64,000 nt of DNA from Rhodococcus sp. OK302 (GCF_002245895.1 NZ_NPJZ01000001.1:248001-312000); one strand, 5' to 3'. Shown: positions 18,059 to 26,598, counted from the stretch's first letter. Notes: generated by a model not told the origin, from the letters alone. Made by a program: numbers and translations.

Positions 18059-18650
18059 TGTGAGCCTCCTGAAACTCCCCGCGCGTTTCGTCTGCATCGA
18101 CGCGGGCGTCATTTGTAGTGGCGGCGTCGTTGTTCTCCAGACGCCGGTCTTTCGTTCGTCCAAATGCGATGACCAGCACCGCGCCTACCAATCCGCCGCC
18201 GAGGAAGGTCGCGAGCGGGCTGGAAAGCCAAGCCACGACATATCCGAGTCCTCTAATGCTGAAGAACACGCGGTCAGCCTCGGTGATCGTGTACGGCAAC
18301 CGATCGGGCGTGTTGTTAGCGTCACCCTTCAGAGTGGCGAGCACCGTGTTCGCGCCGGCTGGCTCGAGTTCGACAACGCGGTGGGTGATGCGAACGTCCT
18401 GGTCATTGTCGACGCTGATCACATCGCCGACGGCCAGTTCAGTCGCCGGCACTGCCTTCGCGAATGCCAGTGCGCCGGTGGATATCTCCGGTCCCATCGA
18501 ACCGGATCGGAAGACGAGCGGTTTGATGCCGAAGAGAAGTGATGCGAGAGTCGCGCCGATGCAGATCAGCCCGGCGACCGCGGCGACGTTCAGCGTGATC
18601 TCCTTGCCTCTGCTGCGGCCCGGCAAATCCATCTCATCGGTGGATGTCAT
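18051..18650 (-). CDS. ER/archaeal-type signal peptidase I (SipW-like), second copy
   Basis: 199 aa, family S26B. The serine nucleophile is in 'FRSGSMGPEI' (Ser51). The general base is His90 in 'RITHRVV', in place of the lysine of ordinary bacterial LepB. The aspartate motif is 'LKGDANNTPD' (Asp110 and Asp116). Membrane segments lie at about 21-40 and 147-164, with a charged cytoplasmic tail. It overlaps the preceding exported-protein gene by four bases and the following one by eight, so it is most likely dedicated to these substrates. It has only 199 residues and a short insertion domain, as in Bacillus SipW. Confidence 0.9.
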   Translation of the reverse strand: MTSTDEMDLPGRSRGKEITLNVAAVAGLICIGATLASLLFGIKPLVFRSGSMGPEISTGALAFAKAVPATELAVGDVISVDNDQDVRITHRVVELEPAGANTVLATLKGDANNTPDRLPYTITEADRVFFSIRGLGYVVAWLSSPLATFLGGGLVGAVLVIAFGRTKDRRLENNDAATTNDARVDADETRGEFQEAHNG

Positions 18651-19264
18651 GGTGCTGCTACAACGCCTTCGGCCGTGAAGTTGAAGCCGAGGTCGGCAAT
18701 CTTGAACTGCTCAGTCTTTCCAGCGGTCGAATCGACCTTGACCTGGATGCACACGTTGTCAGTCGCGCCAGCGGTCAACGTCCTTCCCGTAACAAGGGTC
18801 GGACTGGTGGACACGCTTTTCGCGGTACCGATCATTGTTCCAGAGCACGTGCTGCCATTGTTGGCGGCAGTTTCATGCAGACTCACTGTCAACTTGCCGA
18901 CCAGTGTCGATGATCCGGAACCGTTCGCGGCCACAGCCCACTTGAAATTAACCGCTCCTGTGTTCTGGACCTTGACCGGCCCGGCCACGCTTTGTCCCGG
19001 CTGCATGCTGTTGCGCTTGAGCGCGATGAACTGGTGCGTGGGCCGCTGGTTGTCGACCTGCAGCTGGACCGACGACGTGCTGAACATGCCGGTGGTCGCG
19101 GTGGCACTGTCGGACCACGCCGCCATCGTTCCGACCGCGCCGAGGCCTAAGACCATGCCTAGGGAGAGGACGGCCCGGGTGCGGGTCCAGCCGGTGTCGC
19201 CCAGACTGCCGCGCATCCCCGACCCGAAGCGCGCGCTAGTGCGCGATTGCTGGTTGTTAGACAT
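18647..19264 (-). CDS. SipW-dependent-type exported protein, TasA/camelysin-like
   Basis: 205 aa. A basic N-terminus of about 28 residues is followed by a hydrophobic core and the junction 'GTMAAWSDSATATTG', the classical motif of SipW substrates. The mature part (about 160 residues) is predicted beta-rich, with the internal sequences 'PVKVQNTGAVNFKWAV' and 'NVCIQVKVDSTAG' and two cysteines likely to pair. TasA-like proteins polymerise into matrix fibres in Bacillus; fibre formation here is inference. The gene overlaps the first signal peptidase gene by 8 bases and the second by 4. Confidence 0.82.
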   Translation of the reverse strand: MSNNQQSRTSARFGSGMRGSLGDTGWTRTRAVLSLGMVLGLGAVGTMAAWSDSATATTGMFSTSSVQLQVDNQRPTHQFIALKRNSMQPGQSVAGPVKVQNTGAVNFKWAVAANGSGSSTLVGKLTVSLHETAANNGSTCSGTMIGTAKSVSTSPTLVTGRTLTAGATDNVCIQVKVDSTAGKTEQFKIADLGFNFTAEGVVAAP

Positions 19265-20006
19265 TCTCGTGTCCTATTTTCGTTTCAGTGGTTGATACCG
19301 GCATGGCATGAGCCTGCAAGTCGTCTGCATCGGAACCCTTTTCATCGACCGATTCCCCGTGCGCGCCGTTCTCCCGGCGTTTGTCGAGCAATCCGCTGAT
19401 CACCATCCACACCGCGTATCCGCCCAGGGCTACTGCGACGCCGGTGATGAGGATCGACCGCGATTGACCGTTGATCACCGTGTTCACCCGGCCGAGCTGC
19501 GGCACCGAGTAGATGACCCGACCCCGGATCTGTTCGGGCACAAGCGACCACGAATCAGCGATGGGGTTGTTGTCGCCGCGAGTGTGGATGCGACGCTCCC
19601 CTTCCCCGGTGTAATAGATGCCCTCGATGCGGTGAGTCACCACCGCGGGATCACCGGAAACCGGCTGGAACGTGATCACATCACCGGTCGCCAGATCCTC
19701 GTTGGCAGTCGGCTTAACGACGATGAGCGTGCCCGGGGGCATCGTCGGTTCCATCGAGCCGGTGAGCACCGTGTACGCGGTCGAGCCAGTGAGCCGTGGA
19801 ATCACGACCATCACCGCGAAAAAACCGACCATCAACAGCAACAGCAACCAGGAGACGACGGTGCGAACCCACCACCAGACGGTGGTCTTGTCACCTCCAC
19901 CGTTCCCTGAATCAGGTTGCGGATCAGACATTTCCGTGTGTGCGCCGTGCCGAGGTTGGTACTCGGCACTTTCGCTCACGCGCTGGTTTCTCGCGGTGAC
20001 AGTCAT
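19257..20006 (-). CDS. ER/archaeal-type signal peptidase I (SipW-like), first copy
   Basis: 249 aa, family S26B. Motifs: 'VLTGSMEPTMPPG' (Ser84), 'VVTHRIEG' (His125) and 'HTRGDNNPIAD' (Asp145, Asp151). Membrane segments lie at about 46-69 and 190-210. A long polar N-terminus of 40 residues may be partly unused; an internal ATG at residue 26 is an alternative start. The chosen ATG shares one base with the upstream stop (TAATG), which favours it. A second, diverged signal peptidase is encoded 600 bases further on, so the two may prefer different substrates. Confidence 0.9.
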   Translation of the reverse strand: MTVTARNQRVSESAEYQPRHGAHTEMSDPQPDSGNGGGDKTTVWWWVRTVVSWLLLLLMVGFFAVMVVIPRLTGSTAYTVLTGSMEPTMPPGTLIVVKPTANEDLATGDVITFQPVSGDPAVVTHRIEGIYYTGEGERRIHTRGDNNPIADSWSLVPEQIRGRVIYSVPQLGRVNTVINGQSRSILITGVAVALGGYAVWMVISGLLDKRRENGAHGESVDEKGSDADDLQAHAMPVSTTETKIGHENV

Positions 20007-20551
20007 TACTGGCTAACCGAGCTTGCCGCGAAGGTGAAAGTGGCGTCGCTCGCCTGAGCGGCGGCAGCGCCCGAACCCAGCGTGGCCCGCAGGCACAGCA
20101 CCTGCATCTGACCGGCCGCGACGAGTTGGGGCTGAGCAAAGGCCGCCCCGTCCATGGCACCGCTGTAGAGCACGTCAGTGCCCCCATCGCTGGTTGTGGT
20201 GCAGGCCGCCTCGTTGGCCACCTTGGTCACACGCAGGGTTAACGGCGGAGGTGTGGCGCCGTTGAGCACCACATCAGACAGCGTGTAGCTCATCTGCACA
20301 TTGCCGGAGTTGATCACCGGCAAGGGCATCTGAATGCTGTCACCCGGGCCCTTGTTCTCCAACTTGAAGCCGTCGAGGTTGAACTGCTTGACGCCGTCCT
20401 GGCCTGCGGAAATGTCGAGCAGACCGGCTGTAATGGTAGCGCCGGGTGATTCAACTGAATCGCGCCACAGCGCGCCGGTCTGCTGCACCGAGACGAACCC
20501 GATGAGCAGAACCGACGAGGCTGCGATCGCCCATTTGTACTGGGTTTTCAC
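20006..20551 (-). CDS. SipW-dependent-type exported protein, small
   Basis: 181 aa from a GTG with AGAAGG upstream. The signal is 'YKWAIAASSVLLIGFVSV' followed by 'QQTGALWRDSVESPGATITAG', a variant of the GTxAxWxDS junction of SipW substrates. The mature domain is beta-rich ('GDSIQMPLPVINSGNVQMSY' resembles the camelysin/TasA core) and has two cysteines. It is coupled to the first signal peptidase through TAATG and starts 25 bases after the gene at 20577-21077. Confidence 0.8.
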   Translation of the reverse strand: MKTQYKWAIAASSVLLIGFVSVQQTGALWRDSVESPGATITAGLLDISAGQDGVKQFNLDGFKLENKGPGDSIQMPLPVINSGNVQMSYTLSDVVLNGATPPPLTLRVTKVANEAACTTTSDGGTDVLYSGAMDGAAFAQPQLVAAGQMQVLCLRATLGSGAAAAQASDATFTFAASSVSQ

Positions 20552-20576
20552 GTGACCTTCTTCTGGTTACGGATTA

Positions 20577-21077
20577 CTAGGAGAGCGTCTGCTCGAGGGT
20601 GACCGCGCCGCCGGAGAGGCTGGCGGTCTTCGTCTGGCCGGTGTTGTCAATCCCCGTGTTGTTGAACGTGATCTCGGTGGTGAACGTGGCCACCTGGTTC
20701 AGGCCCGCGCTGTACACCGTCTGGGTGCTACTGGAGGCGGCCGTCGTGAGCTGGCTCGCCAGGTCTCCGGAGACGCCCGAAAGCGACGGCGTCAGCGTGG
20801 CCTTCAGGTTCGTGCCGACGAGGTCGATCTTGTAGGTTGCGGTGTACTTGACGACGTCGCCAGGCACGATCTTGTCCGAAGCGGGGTTGAACGTTCCGCC
20901 AGTTCCCCACGTCCAGGTGCCGGTACCGGTCTGCTCGACCGCCATCGAACCGGCCGTGACTGTCTGTGCCGCACCCGCGTTGGTGGATGCGTTCCACGAG
21001 GCCATGGTGCCCGCGCCGCCGGCGAGGAGCAGTGCGGCTGCACCAGCAGCGATGGCGGCCTTGGTGGTCTTCTTCAT
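20577..21077 (-). CDS. Alternate-signal exported protein resembling the RER_14450 family
   Basis: 166 aa, strong AGGAGG eight bases before the ATG. N-terminus 'MKKTTKAAIAAGAAALLLAG' then 'GAGTMASWNASTNAGAAQTV', followed by a beta-rich mature domain without cysteines. This matches my recollection of a family defined as 'alternate signal-mediated exported protein, RER_14450 family', unverified here. It is the first gene of the compact six-gene SipW operon and may be its most abundant product, given its strong ribosome site and small size. Confidence 0.8.
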   Translation of the reverse strand: MKKTTKAAIAAGAAALLLAGGAGTMASWNASTNAGAAQTVTAGSMAVEQTGTGTWTWGTGGTFNPASDKIVPGDVVKYTATYKIDLVGTNLKATLTPSLSGVSGDLASQLTTAASSSTQTVYSAGLNQVATFTTEITFNNTGIDNTGQTKTASLSGGAVTLEQTLS

Positions 21078-21098
21078 CTGGTATTCCTCCTGTGCTGT

Positions 21099-21119
21099 CG
21101 CGTCGGGACATCCGACGCG
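21099..21119 (-). promoter_or_regulatory. Small hairpin in the leader of the SipW operon
   Basis: 8-bp perfect arms (CGCGTCGG and CCGACGCG) around five bases, 22 bases before the start codon of the first operon gene. It could affect translation or mRNA stability; no further support. Confidence 0.35.
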
Positions 21120-21288
21120 CTTGGTTGAGCTCGGCTGTGCGGAAGCGCAGGCCGGTGGATCAGCCCGGAAGGGCGTGGGGATTCAGCAGCCGAACGAAAT
21201 CCGTAGCCGAGAAGTCTGGCGATGCGTGGGCCTGGTGGATACCGTCCCCCGCGCATCGCGAGGATTGTGTGGCCGAATTGGCCGGGCG

Positions 21289-22209
21289 CTAGCTACCGAG
21301 GCTGCCGAACAGGTCCAGGCTGCCGAGGGAACCGCTGCTGCTGCCGCCGGGATCGGTGGTTTTCGCTGCCACCTTCACCGTGACTGCAGTCGAGGCCGGG
21401 CTGGTGCCGCAGGCGTTCGTCGCGGTAGCGGTGATCGAGTGATCGCCGACCGTGGCGATTGTCAGGTCGCAGCTGAAGTTGCCGTTCGTGTCCGCAGTAG
21501 CTGTGCACGTCGCGCCACCGCCCGTGACGGTGACGGTGCTGCCGGGCTCGGCCTTGCCGGAAACCTTGACCGGTGTACCCGCCTCGACCTCAGCCGCGCC
21601 GAGAGTCAGGCCGGTGGGAGCGCCGGGTGCAACCACTGCAGCGGCCTCGTCCTCGACAAGCATGAGACCCCAGCCGCCATTGATCTGATTGCCCTGCACA
21701 ACCTCACCACCGGGGATACCGAGGATGAACCCGACCATCACGCCGGCGTTGGGAGTGACAGCCTTCTTCGTCAGCTCGATGCGGGTCTCCGAGTCCTTAC
21801 CGGGACCAATCTGAACCTGCTGACCCTTCTGGCTGCCGATCTGGCCCTGCACTGTCGCGGTGCCGCCATCGGCAACCGACCAGTTCTGGCTGTAGAGGGT
21901 GAGAGTGGCGGGCACGGCGCAGGTGTTGCGCACATCGAAGGTCAGCACCGTGCCGGAGTCACCGGGGATCGGGATATAGCCCGTGTTGGTGGGGTTGAAG
22001 TCATCCGGCGACACCCAAAGTCCACCGCCCTGGGACATTTCCAGGCAGGAGTCGGTGATGTCGTCACCCGGGACAGCCGAGGCGATGCCGGGAGCGAGCA
22101 GCGCACTCGAGGCTGCGAGGAGCAGTGCAGCCGACAGAGTCGCGAACACCGCAGTGCTGCGCCGAGGGAGACGAGTAACACGATCGTTCAGATGCATGTC
22201 AGCCATCAT
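21289..22209 (-). CDS. Secreted protein with one Ig-like domain and GSLG...GS tail
   Basis: 306 aa. The signal peptide has a basic start ('RLPRRSTAVF') and ends 'APGIASAVPG' near residue 46. The N-terminal domain (50-190) is beta-rich and of unknown family. One bacterial Ig-like domain follows (about 200-285, 'GTPVKVSGKAEPGSTVTVTG'). The chain ends 'GSLGSLDLFGSLGS'. It lies 211 bases upstream of, and on the same strand as, the SipW operon, so it may be read through into it. The start is uncertain: ATG codons at 22209, 22206 and 22197 are possible and none has a strong ribosome site. Confidence 0.75.
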   Translation of the reverse strand: MMADMHLNDRVTRLPRRSTAVFATLSAALLLAASSALLAPGIASAVPGDDITDSCLEMSQGGGLWVSPDDFNPTNTGYIPIPGDSGTVLTFDVRNTCAVPATLTLYSQNWSVADGGTATVQGQIGSQKGQQVQIGPGKDSETRIELTKKAVTPNAGVMVGFILGIPGGEVVQGNQINGGWGLMLVEDEAAAVVAPGAPTGLTLGAAEVEAGTPVKVSGKAEPGSTVTVTGGGATCTATADTNGNFSCDLTIATVGDHSITATATNACGTSPASTAVTVKVAAKTTDPGGSSSGSLGSLDLFGSLGS

Positions 22210-22244
22210 CCAGGTCGGACAACCGTCTTGTCTGGCGATCTACT

Positions 22245-22285
22245 GAAGTTGACACTGTCAAGTTACTTGTCGTGCAACCACTTTC
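22245..22285 (-). promoter_or_regulatory. Shared upstream element, copy facing the gene at 21289-22209
   Basis: TGTCAAGTTACTTG followed by CGTGCAACCACTTTC, with a degenerate first core (GAAGTTGACAC) before it. It lies 35 bases from the start codon, the closest of all copies. Confidence 0.6.
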
Positions 22286-22459
22286 GATAAAACAAGGCAT
22301 CTCACGGAGCCGCCTGTCAGGCCGCAGTGGCCCGCACGACGACCTGATCCAATACGTGAAATCGAGTACGATTTTCCGTTCTCCGGCCAGTGAAGTGCAG
22401 GTCACCCAACAGAGCGCTGCGGCCCGACCAACCGTTCCGCAAAATTCCCTGATATGCAC

Positions 22460-22498
22460 GAAAACTGCTGTATCCCAAACAACTTGACAGTGTCAGCT
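22460..22498 (+). promoter_or_regulatory. Shared upstream element, copy facing the gene at 22678
   Basis: On the minus strand it reads TGTCAAGTTGTTTGGGATAC then AGCAGTTTTC. It differs at few positions from the copy at 26480 and lies 179 bases before the start codon. Confidence 0.65.
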
Positions 22499-22539
22499 TA
22501 ACTACGCGGCCTGTTGCAGTTATCGCATTCCGCCGCAAA

Positions 22540-22555
22540 CTAGACGAGGGTCTAG
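22540..22555. promoter_or_regulatory. Perfect dyad CTAGAC-N4-GTCTAG
   Basis: Perfect 6-bp inverted repeat, 123 bases before the gene at 22678. Related dyads lie at 14301 and 30135 before two other surface-protein genes. Confidence 0.5.
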
Positions 22556-22677
22556 TAGAAAGGGTGATGCCATGCTCGCGCGTTCCGAACCATTTCGACG
22601 GCGCTCACTCCCCCAGCCCAACTGCACGGGCATTCGGAACGCAACTGCAATCCTGATGAATCGAATGGAGCCCTAGA

Positions 22678-23391
22678 ATGTCTCGTCCCTCAATGCGCCA
22701 GGCTGTAGCCACAACTGCGTCCTTGGCTCTCATTGCCGCCGGCGTCACCGTCGGAATCGGCACCGGAATTTCCTCCGCCGCCCCCGTCTGCCAGCAGACC
22801 TCGAATGCGAGCAAGAACAATCCCTCCACCGTGTGGATCACGCACAACTACAGCAAGACGGTCACCGAAAAAGAGGTAGCTGCGGGCACCGAAGTGACCT
22901 ACAAGACGGTTGTCGGCACCACCTCGATCGGCAATCCGTACGTCAACACAATCACCGATTACCCGCCTGCCGGATTCGGTGCACCGGTCAGCGCCAGCGT
23001 GACCGCTTACCACGCTATTGGTGGCCAGAAATCCGAGGCGGTCACGCCGGTAGCCAACGGAACCGGCTACTCAGTCCGCAGCACCGGATGGTTTGTCAAC
23101 TCCGGCAACCCGGTGACTCTCGACATCACTTACAAGGTCCCCGCCGGCGTTAAGGTCGGCGATACGATCACAAGTGGCGGCATCGGTGTCGCAGGCACCG
23201 TAGGTATCGAAGAGTGGCTCCCGAACTTGAACTCGTGCTTCACTGTTCGCGCCAAGAATGCCGGCGAATCGGCCACCGGAAGCCTCGACGGAGCCGGTCT
23301 CGGATCCTCCGACGGTCAGATGTCCTCAACCGGATCTATCAGCGATGTCCTCGGCGACACCATCTCCCGCATCTTGGAAAACGGCAGCTAG
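22678..23391 (+). CDS. Secreted surface protein without Ig repeats
   Basis: 237 aa. The signal peptide ends near residue 36 ('GTGISSAAPV'). The mature part is beta-rich with two cysteines ('APVCQQT' and 'LNSCFTV'), one at each end of a roughly 165-residue domain. That domain recalls the N-terminal domain of the Ig proteins at 14381 and 28345, but without following repeats. The C-terminus is Ser/Gly-rich ('GSLDGAGLGSSDGQMSSTGS') and ends 'RILENGS', a degenerate version of the common tail. It is transcribed divergently from the gene at 21289-22209. No family was recognised. Confidence 0.75.
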   Translation: MSRPSMRQAVATTASLALIAAGVTVGIGTGISSAAPVCQQTSNASKNNPSTVWITHNYSKTVTEKEVAAGTEVTYKTVVGTTSIGNPYVNTITDYPPAGFGAPVSASVTAYHAIGGQKSEAVTPVANGTGYSVRSTGWFVNSGNPVTLDITYKVPAGVKVGDTITSGGIGVAGTVGIEEWLPNLNSCFTVRAKNAGESATGSLDGAGLGSSDGQMSSTGSISDVLGDTISRILENGS

Positions 23392-23407
23392 TTCGTAAGA
23401 AGTCGGC

Positions 23408-23457
23408 CGAACGCTACTGCCCCCTACTCCGATCGGAGTAGGGGGCAGTAGCGTTCG
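23408..23457. terminator. Bidirectional terminator: 50-bp perfect palindrome
   Basis: Two 25-base arms with no loop bases (centre CCGATCGG at 23432/23433), placed exactly between two convergent genes, 17 bases after one stop and 11 bases after the other. Confidence 0.85.
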
Positions 23458-23468
23458 AATCGATTGAA

Positions 23469-25205
23469 TCAGGAACCGAACAGGCCACCCAATGAACCGT
23501 TGCCGTCTGTTCCGCCATCTCCCGGCGTCGACGACACACTCACGATCGATTCGTCCGACGTCGACTGCGTAAACCCAGCACGCCCGTTGAATACAGCCGT
23601 GATCCGATGATCGCCGATCGAGGTAAACGTGTGCGTCATACGAGCTACGCCATCTGCCCCGACGACGACGGATTCTCCGATGAGCTGGTCACCGTCGTAG
23701 AACTGGACGGAGCCCCCACCCGGGTTCGGTGCGACCGTCACCGACAGTTCAACCGCGGCAGCCTGTTTCGCCGACCCTGGAACATTCAGCGAAGTCGAAG
23801 TGGTGACGTCCGACGGTGCCGGATCCGACACGATGACCGATTGCGCTGGTGCTATCGACGGCTTGAATCCTGTTGCGCCGGAGTAATAGGCCGACACAGC
23901 GTGTGTTCCCGCCGAGGTGAAGACGTGTTCGAGGGTTGCACTTCCGTCGGCACTCACCGTAATCGGATCACCGATATTTGCAGCGCCGTCCTTGAATTGG
24001 AGGGTGCCGGCGGCGGGTAGCGGTGATACCTGTGCCTTCAGAGTCACCGACGTACCTGTCTTGGCATCGCCAGGCACCGTCACTACCGTATCGGTTTGCT
24101 TGACTACCGGTGCCGCGGTCACCGTCACCGTCGCCTCTGTAGAGCTGGAGCTCAGAAATCCGTTTACTCCCTGAAATGCAGCGGACACTTGTGCTGTTCC
24201 GGCTGTGTAGAACGTATGGGGTAGCCGCGCAACACCATCGGGGCCGGGAGCAACCGGTGAGCCAATGTCAGCACCATTAATTCGGAACTGCACATTGCCC
24301 CTTACCGGGGCCGGACCGACATTCGCGACGAGTTCGGTCGGTGCACTCGCCTGCACCGACTCCGGCATCTGCATCGTCGTCGTGGTCGGCTGACTGACGT
24401 AAATCGTAGTGAGCGCTTTACCACCGGCATTGAGGCTGGACGAACTATTGTCGCGAGGCGAGCAGTTGTAACGCTCCCAGTAGTTCACCCCGAAAACGTC
24501 CTTCTCACGTTGAACGAAGGTGAGAGCATTCTTGTCGTTATCGTAATTTGCAGAACCCGAATCGGAGACGCGCACCGAAGGGTTGATCTCGGTCCCGGCG
24601 GCACCGGCCTTGACCGTCACATCGATCGCCGGCAGCCGGAACTTGGTGTTTGCGCCGACGATGATTCCGTCGCTGGATCGAACGGCGGAGTTCGGACCGT
24701 TCCCGGTCGTTCGATTCAGACCGGAAATACGCAGATGTGTACCGGCCGCGGACAGGTTTCCGCTGTCGTCGATCTGGGTGACAGTCGGAGTGGCACTGTC
24801 GGATCCGAGACCGTACGCACTATTTGCCACGAGTTCGGACTTCACGAATTCCACCCCCGCCGGGATATCGAAGTCATATTTGATCCGCGCCCAATGCACA
24901 ACCCCTCGGCTGGCGTGGCCGCCGCTGTTCGCCTTCATCTCATTCGGCTGCAGACGATAGGTAAGGGTTTCTCCCGGGGTAGCCGTTGCGGGCGCGGTGA
25001 CAGTAACCCCCGATCCGACGGTCTCGTTGAACGTGATCGGGCTTGCGGCACCGTCCATCTCGCGGACATGGCATGCGGTTGTGAAGCCCACGTTCTTAAC
25101 TTCGGGAGCAGCAGAAGCAATCGCACCCCCGGCGACCATGAACAAGCCACCGGCCAACGCAGATGCGGCGGTGAGCGCGCTGCCGCGACGGAACACTGTT
25201 TTCAT
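23469..25205 (-). CDS. Secreted Ig-like repeat surface protein (three repeats) with C-PRD N-terminal domain
   Basis: 578 aa from the ATG after AGGA; a GTG 33 bases upstream would add 11 residues. A signal peptide ends at 'AIASAAPEV'. The N-terminal domain of about 230 residues is shared with the two genes upstream: a first cysteine in 'TTACHVRE', then 'GNGPNS', 'YDNDKNALTF' and 'YNCSPRDN...LNAGG'. Three Ig-like repeats of about 90 residues follow. The chain ends 'GSLGGLFGS'. It is 29 bases after the gene at 25235-26362 and probably co-transcribed with it. Presumed surface adhesin or structural protein. Confidence 0.82.
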   Translation of the reverse strand: MKTVFRRGSALTAASALAGGLFMVAGGAIASAAPEVKNVGFTTACHVREMDGAASPITFNETVGSGVTVTAPATATPGETLTYRLQPNEMKANSGGHASRGVVHWARIKYDFDIPAGVEFVKSELVANSAYGLGSDSATPTVTQIDDSGNLSAAGTHLRISGLNRTTGNGPNSAVRSSDGIIVGANTKFRLPAIDVTVKAGAAGTEINPSVRVSDSGSANYDNDKNALTFVQREKDVFGVNYWERYNCSPRDNSSSSLNAGGKALTTIYVSQPTTTTMQMPESVQASAPTELVANVGPAPVRGNVQFRINGADIGSPVAPGPDGVARLPHTFYTAGTAQVSAAFQGVNGFLSSSSTEATVTVTAAPVVKQTDTVVTVPGDAKTGTSVTLKAQVSPLPAAGTLQFKDGAANIGDPITVSADGSATLEHVFTSAGTHAVSAYYSGATGFKPSIAPAQSVIVSDPAPSDVTTSTSLNVPGSAKQAAAVELSVTVAPNPGGGSVQFYDGDQLIGESVVVGADGVARMTHTFTSIGDHRITAVFNGRAGFTQSTSDESIVSVSSTPGDGGTDGNGSLGGLFGS

Positions 25206-25234
25206 CGACGAATCCTGTTCTCTCTTCACAATTT

Positions 25235-26362
25235 TCACGACCCGAATCCGAGGCTACCGAGACTGCCGGGTTCGGGGACAACTGGTTCGGTGACATTGAC
25301 CGTGACGGCTCCGGACATGGATTCCATGAATCCCGCAGTACCGGCGTAGTACGCCGATATGTTGCGGTCGCCCGCCGTGTCCATCGTGCGGTTCGCCTTC
25401 GCAACGCCGTTGACGACAGGTACCGGAGCGCCGAGATCGGTACCGCCGTCACGGAACTGCACTGTTCCGCCCGACGGCATGGGAGTCACCGTCGCCGTCA
25501 ACTCGATCGAATCCCCGACGACTGCACTTGCCGGTGCGCTGATTCGCGTCTCGGTCTGGGCCAGACTCGAATCAACGCTGATTGTTGTCAGCGGCTGACC
25601 GCCCGAGTTCAGCGCAGCCGATCGATCGTCGCGCGGTGAGCAATTGGTGGTCAGCCAGTACCTCACCCCACCGAGCAACGTTTCCTGTTGCAAGAAGGTC
25701 AGGTAATTGTTCGCGCTGTCGTAGGAACCGGAGTTGGTATCGGTCACACGCAGCATCGGCTTGATCTGGGTACCGACTACGCCCGACACTACGGTGACAT
25801 CAACGGCGGGGAGTTGGAATGTCTGCCCGGCACCGACCTCGATACCGCCGCCGCTGTTGTTACTGGTGTTCGGCCCGTTGCCGGCTGTGACGTTGTTGCC
25901 CGAAATTCGGAGATGTGCACCGTTGGAGTCGGGAGAACCGTTGTCGTTGATCCGAAGAACCGAGGGTGCCACGCCGCCCAGATTCGAACTGGTTCCGGAA
26001 ACGATCTGCGCCCCCACATACGTGGTGCCGACGGGGATATCGAAATCGAATTTCAGGCGCGTCCAGTTCACGACGTTTCTGAGGTCGTAGCCACTGCTGG
26101 GTACCGTCATCGGCTTGGGTGCGATGCGATACGTGAAAGTCGAATTCGGCGGAACGGCTGCCGGTGCCGTGATCGTGACTCCGGAGTCACGCGTCTCGTT
26201 GTGAGTGATCGGCCCGGGAAACTGCCAGCCGTGGCACGATGCGGTGAACGGACGATCCACTCCTGCTGCGGACGCGATACCGCTGCCGCCCACTGCGAGG
26301 GCAATGCAACCGGTCAAGGACACGGCAGCTACCAGCCCTTTGCGAACCAACGTCGATACCAT
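25235..26362 (-). CDS. Secreted surface protein with C-PRD N-terminal domain and one Ig-like repeat
   Basis: 375 aa. A signal peptide ends near residue 33 ('GSGIASAAGV'). The C-PRD domain (about residues 38-255) shows 'TASCHGW', 'GNGPNTSNNSGGG', 'YDSANNYLTFLQ' and 'TNCSPRDDRSAALNSGG'. One Ig-like repeat (265-355) is followed by the tail 'PGSLGSLGFGS'. The gene has its own upstream region with a TGTCAAGTT element 117 bases before the ATG, and a terminator isolates it from the preceding operon. It is the shortest complete member and so the best view of the domain order. Confidence 0.82.
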   Translation of the reverse strand: MVSTLVRKGLVAAVSLTGCIALAVGGSGIASAAGVDRPFTASCHGWQFPGPITHNETRDSGVTITAPAAVPPNSTFTYRIAPKPMTVPSSGYDLRNVVNWTRLKFDFDIPVGTTYVGAQIVSGTSSNLGGVAPSVLRINDNGSPDSNGAHLRISGNNVTAGNGPNTSNNSGGGIEVGAGQTFQLPAVDVTVVSGVVGTQIKPMLRVTDTNSGSYDSANNYLTFLQQETLLGGVRYWLTTNCSPRDDRSAALNSGGQPLTTISVDSSLAQTETRISAPASAVVGDSIELTATVTPMPSGGTVQFRDGGTDLGAPVPVVNGVAKANRTMDTAGDRNISAYYAGTAGFMESMSGAVTVNVTEPVVPEPGSLGSLGFGS

Positions 26363-26479
26363 TCAACTTCTCCTTGATCAGCTCGATAATTCGAGCTCTC
26401 GAAACAAACGCTGTATGCCGAGACCACGGCGTGCGCGGACGTGACGCCCAAACCTCCCGAGCAGTAGACCACAGGGGAT

Positions 26480-26509
26480 TGTCAAGTTGTTTGGGATGCA
26501 GCAATTTTC
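26480..26509 (-). promoter_or_regulatory. Shared upstream element, copy facing the gene at 25235-26362
   Basis: TGTCAAGTTGTTTGGGATGC followed by AGCAATTTTC. It is very close to the copy at 22460. Confidence 0.65.
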
Positions 26510-26536
26510 GGAGGCACCAGGAAATTCGTCGGCCGA

Positions 26537-26575
26537 AAAGGCGCGCCACCGAAACAATGTCGGTGACGCGCCTTT
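26537..26575 (-). terminator. Terminator after the gene at 26599-28308
   Basis: Arms AAAGGCGCGCCACCG and CGGTGACGCGCCTTT with one mismatch and a 9-base loop, 24 bases after the minus-strand stop, followed in that direction by a short T tract. Confidence 0.8.
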
Positions 26576-26598
26576 CACTTCGCCCTACAACTCGGATC

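Larger units (their letters stand above)
22210..22677. other. Divergent promoter region between two secreted-protein genes
   Basis: About 470 AT-richer bases containing two copies of the TGTCAAGTT element in opposite orientations, one for each divergent gene, and the CTAGAC-GTCTAG dyad. No coding frame is credible. Confidence 0.65.
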
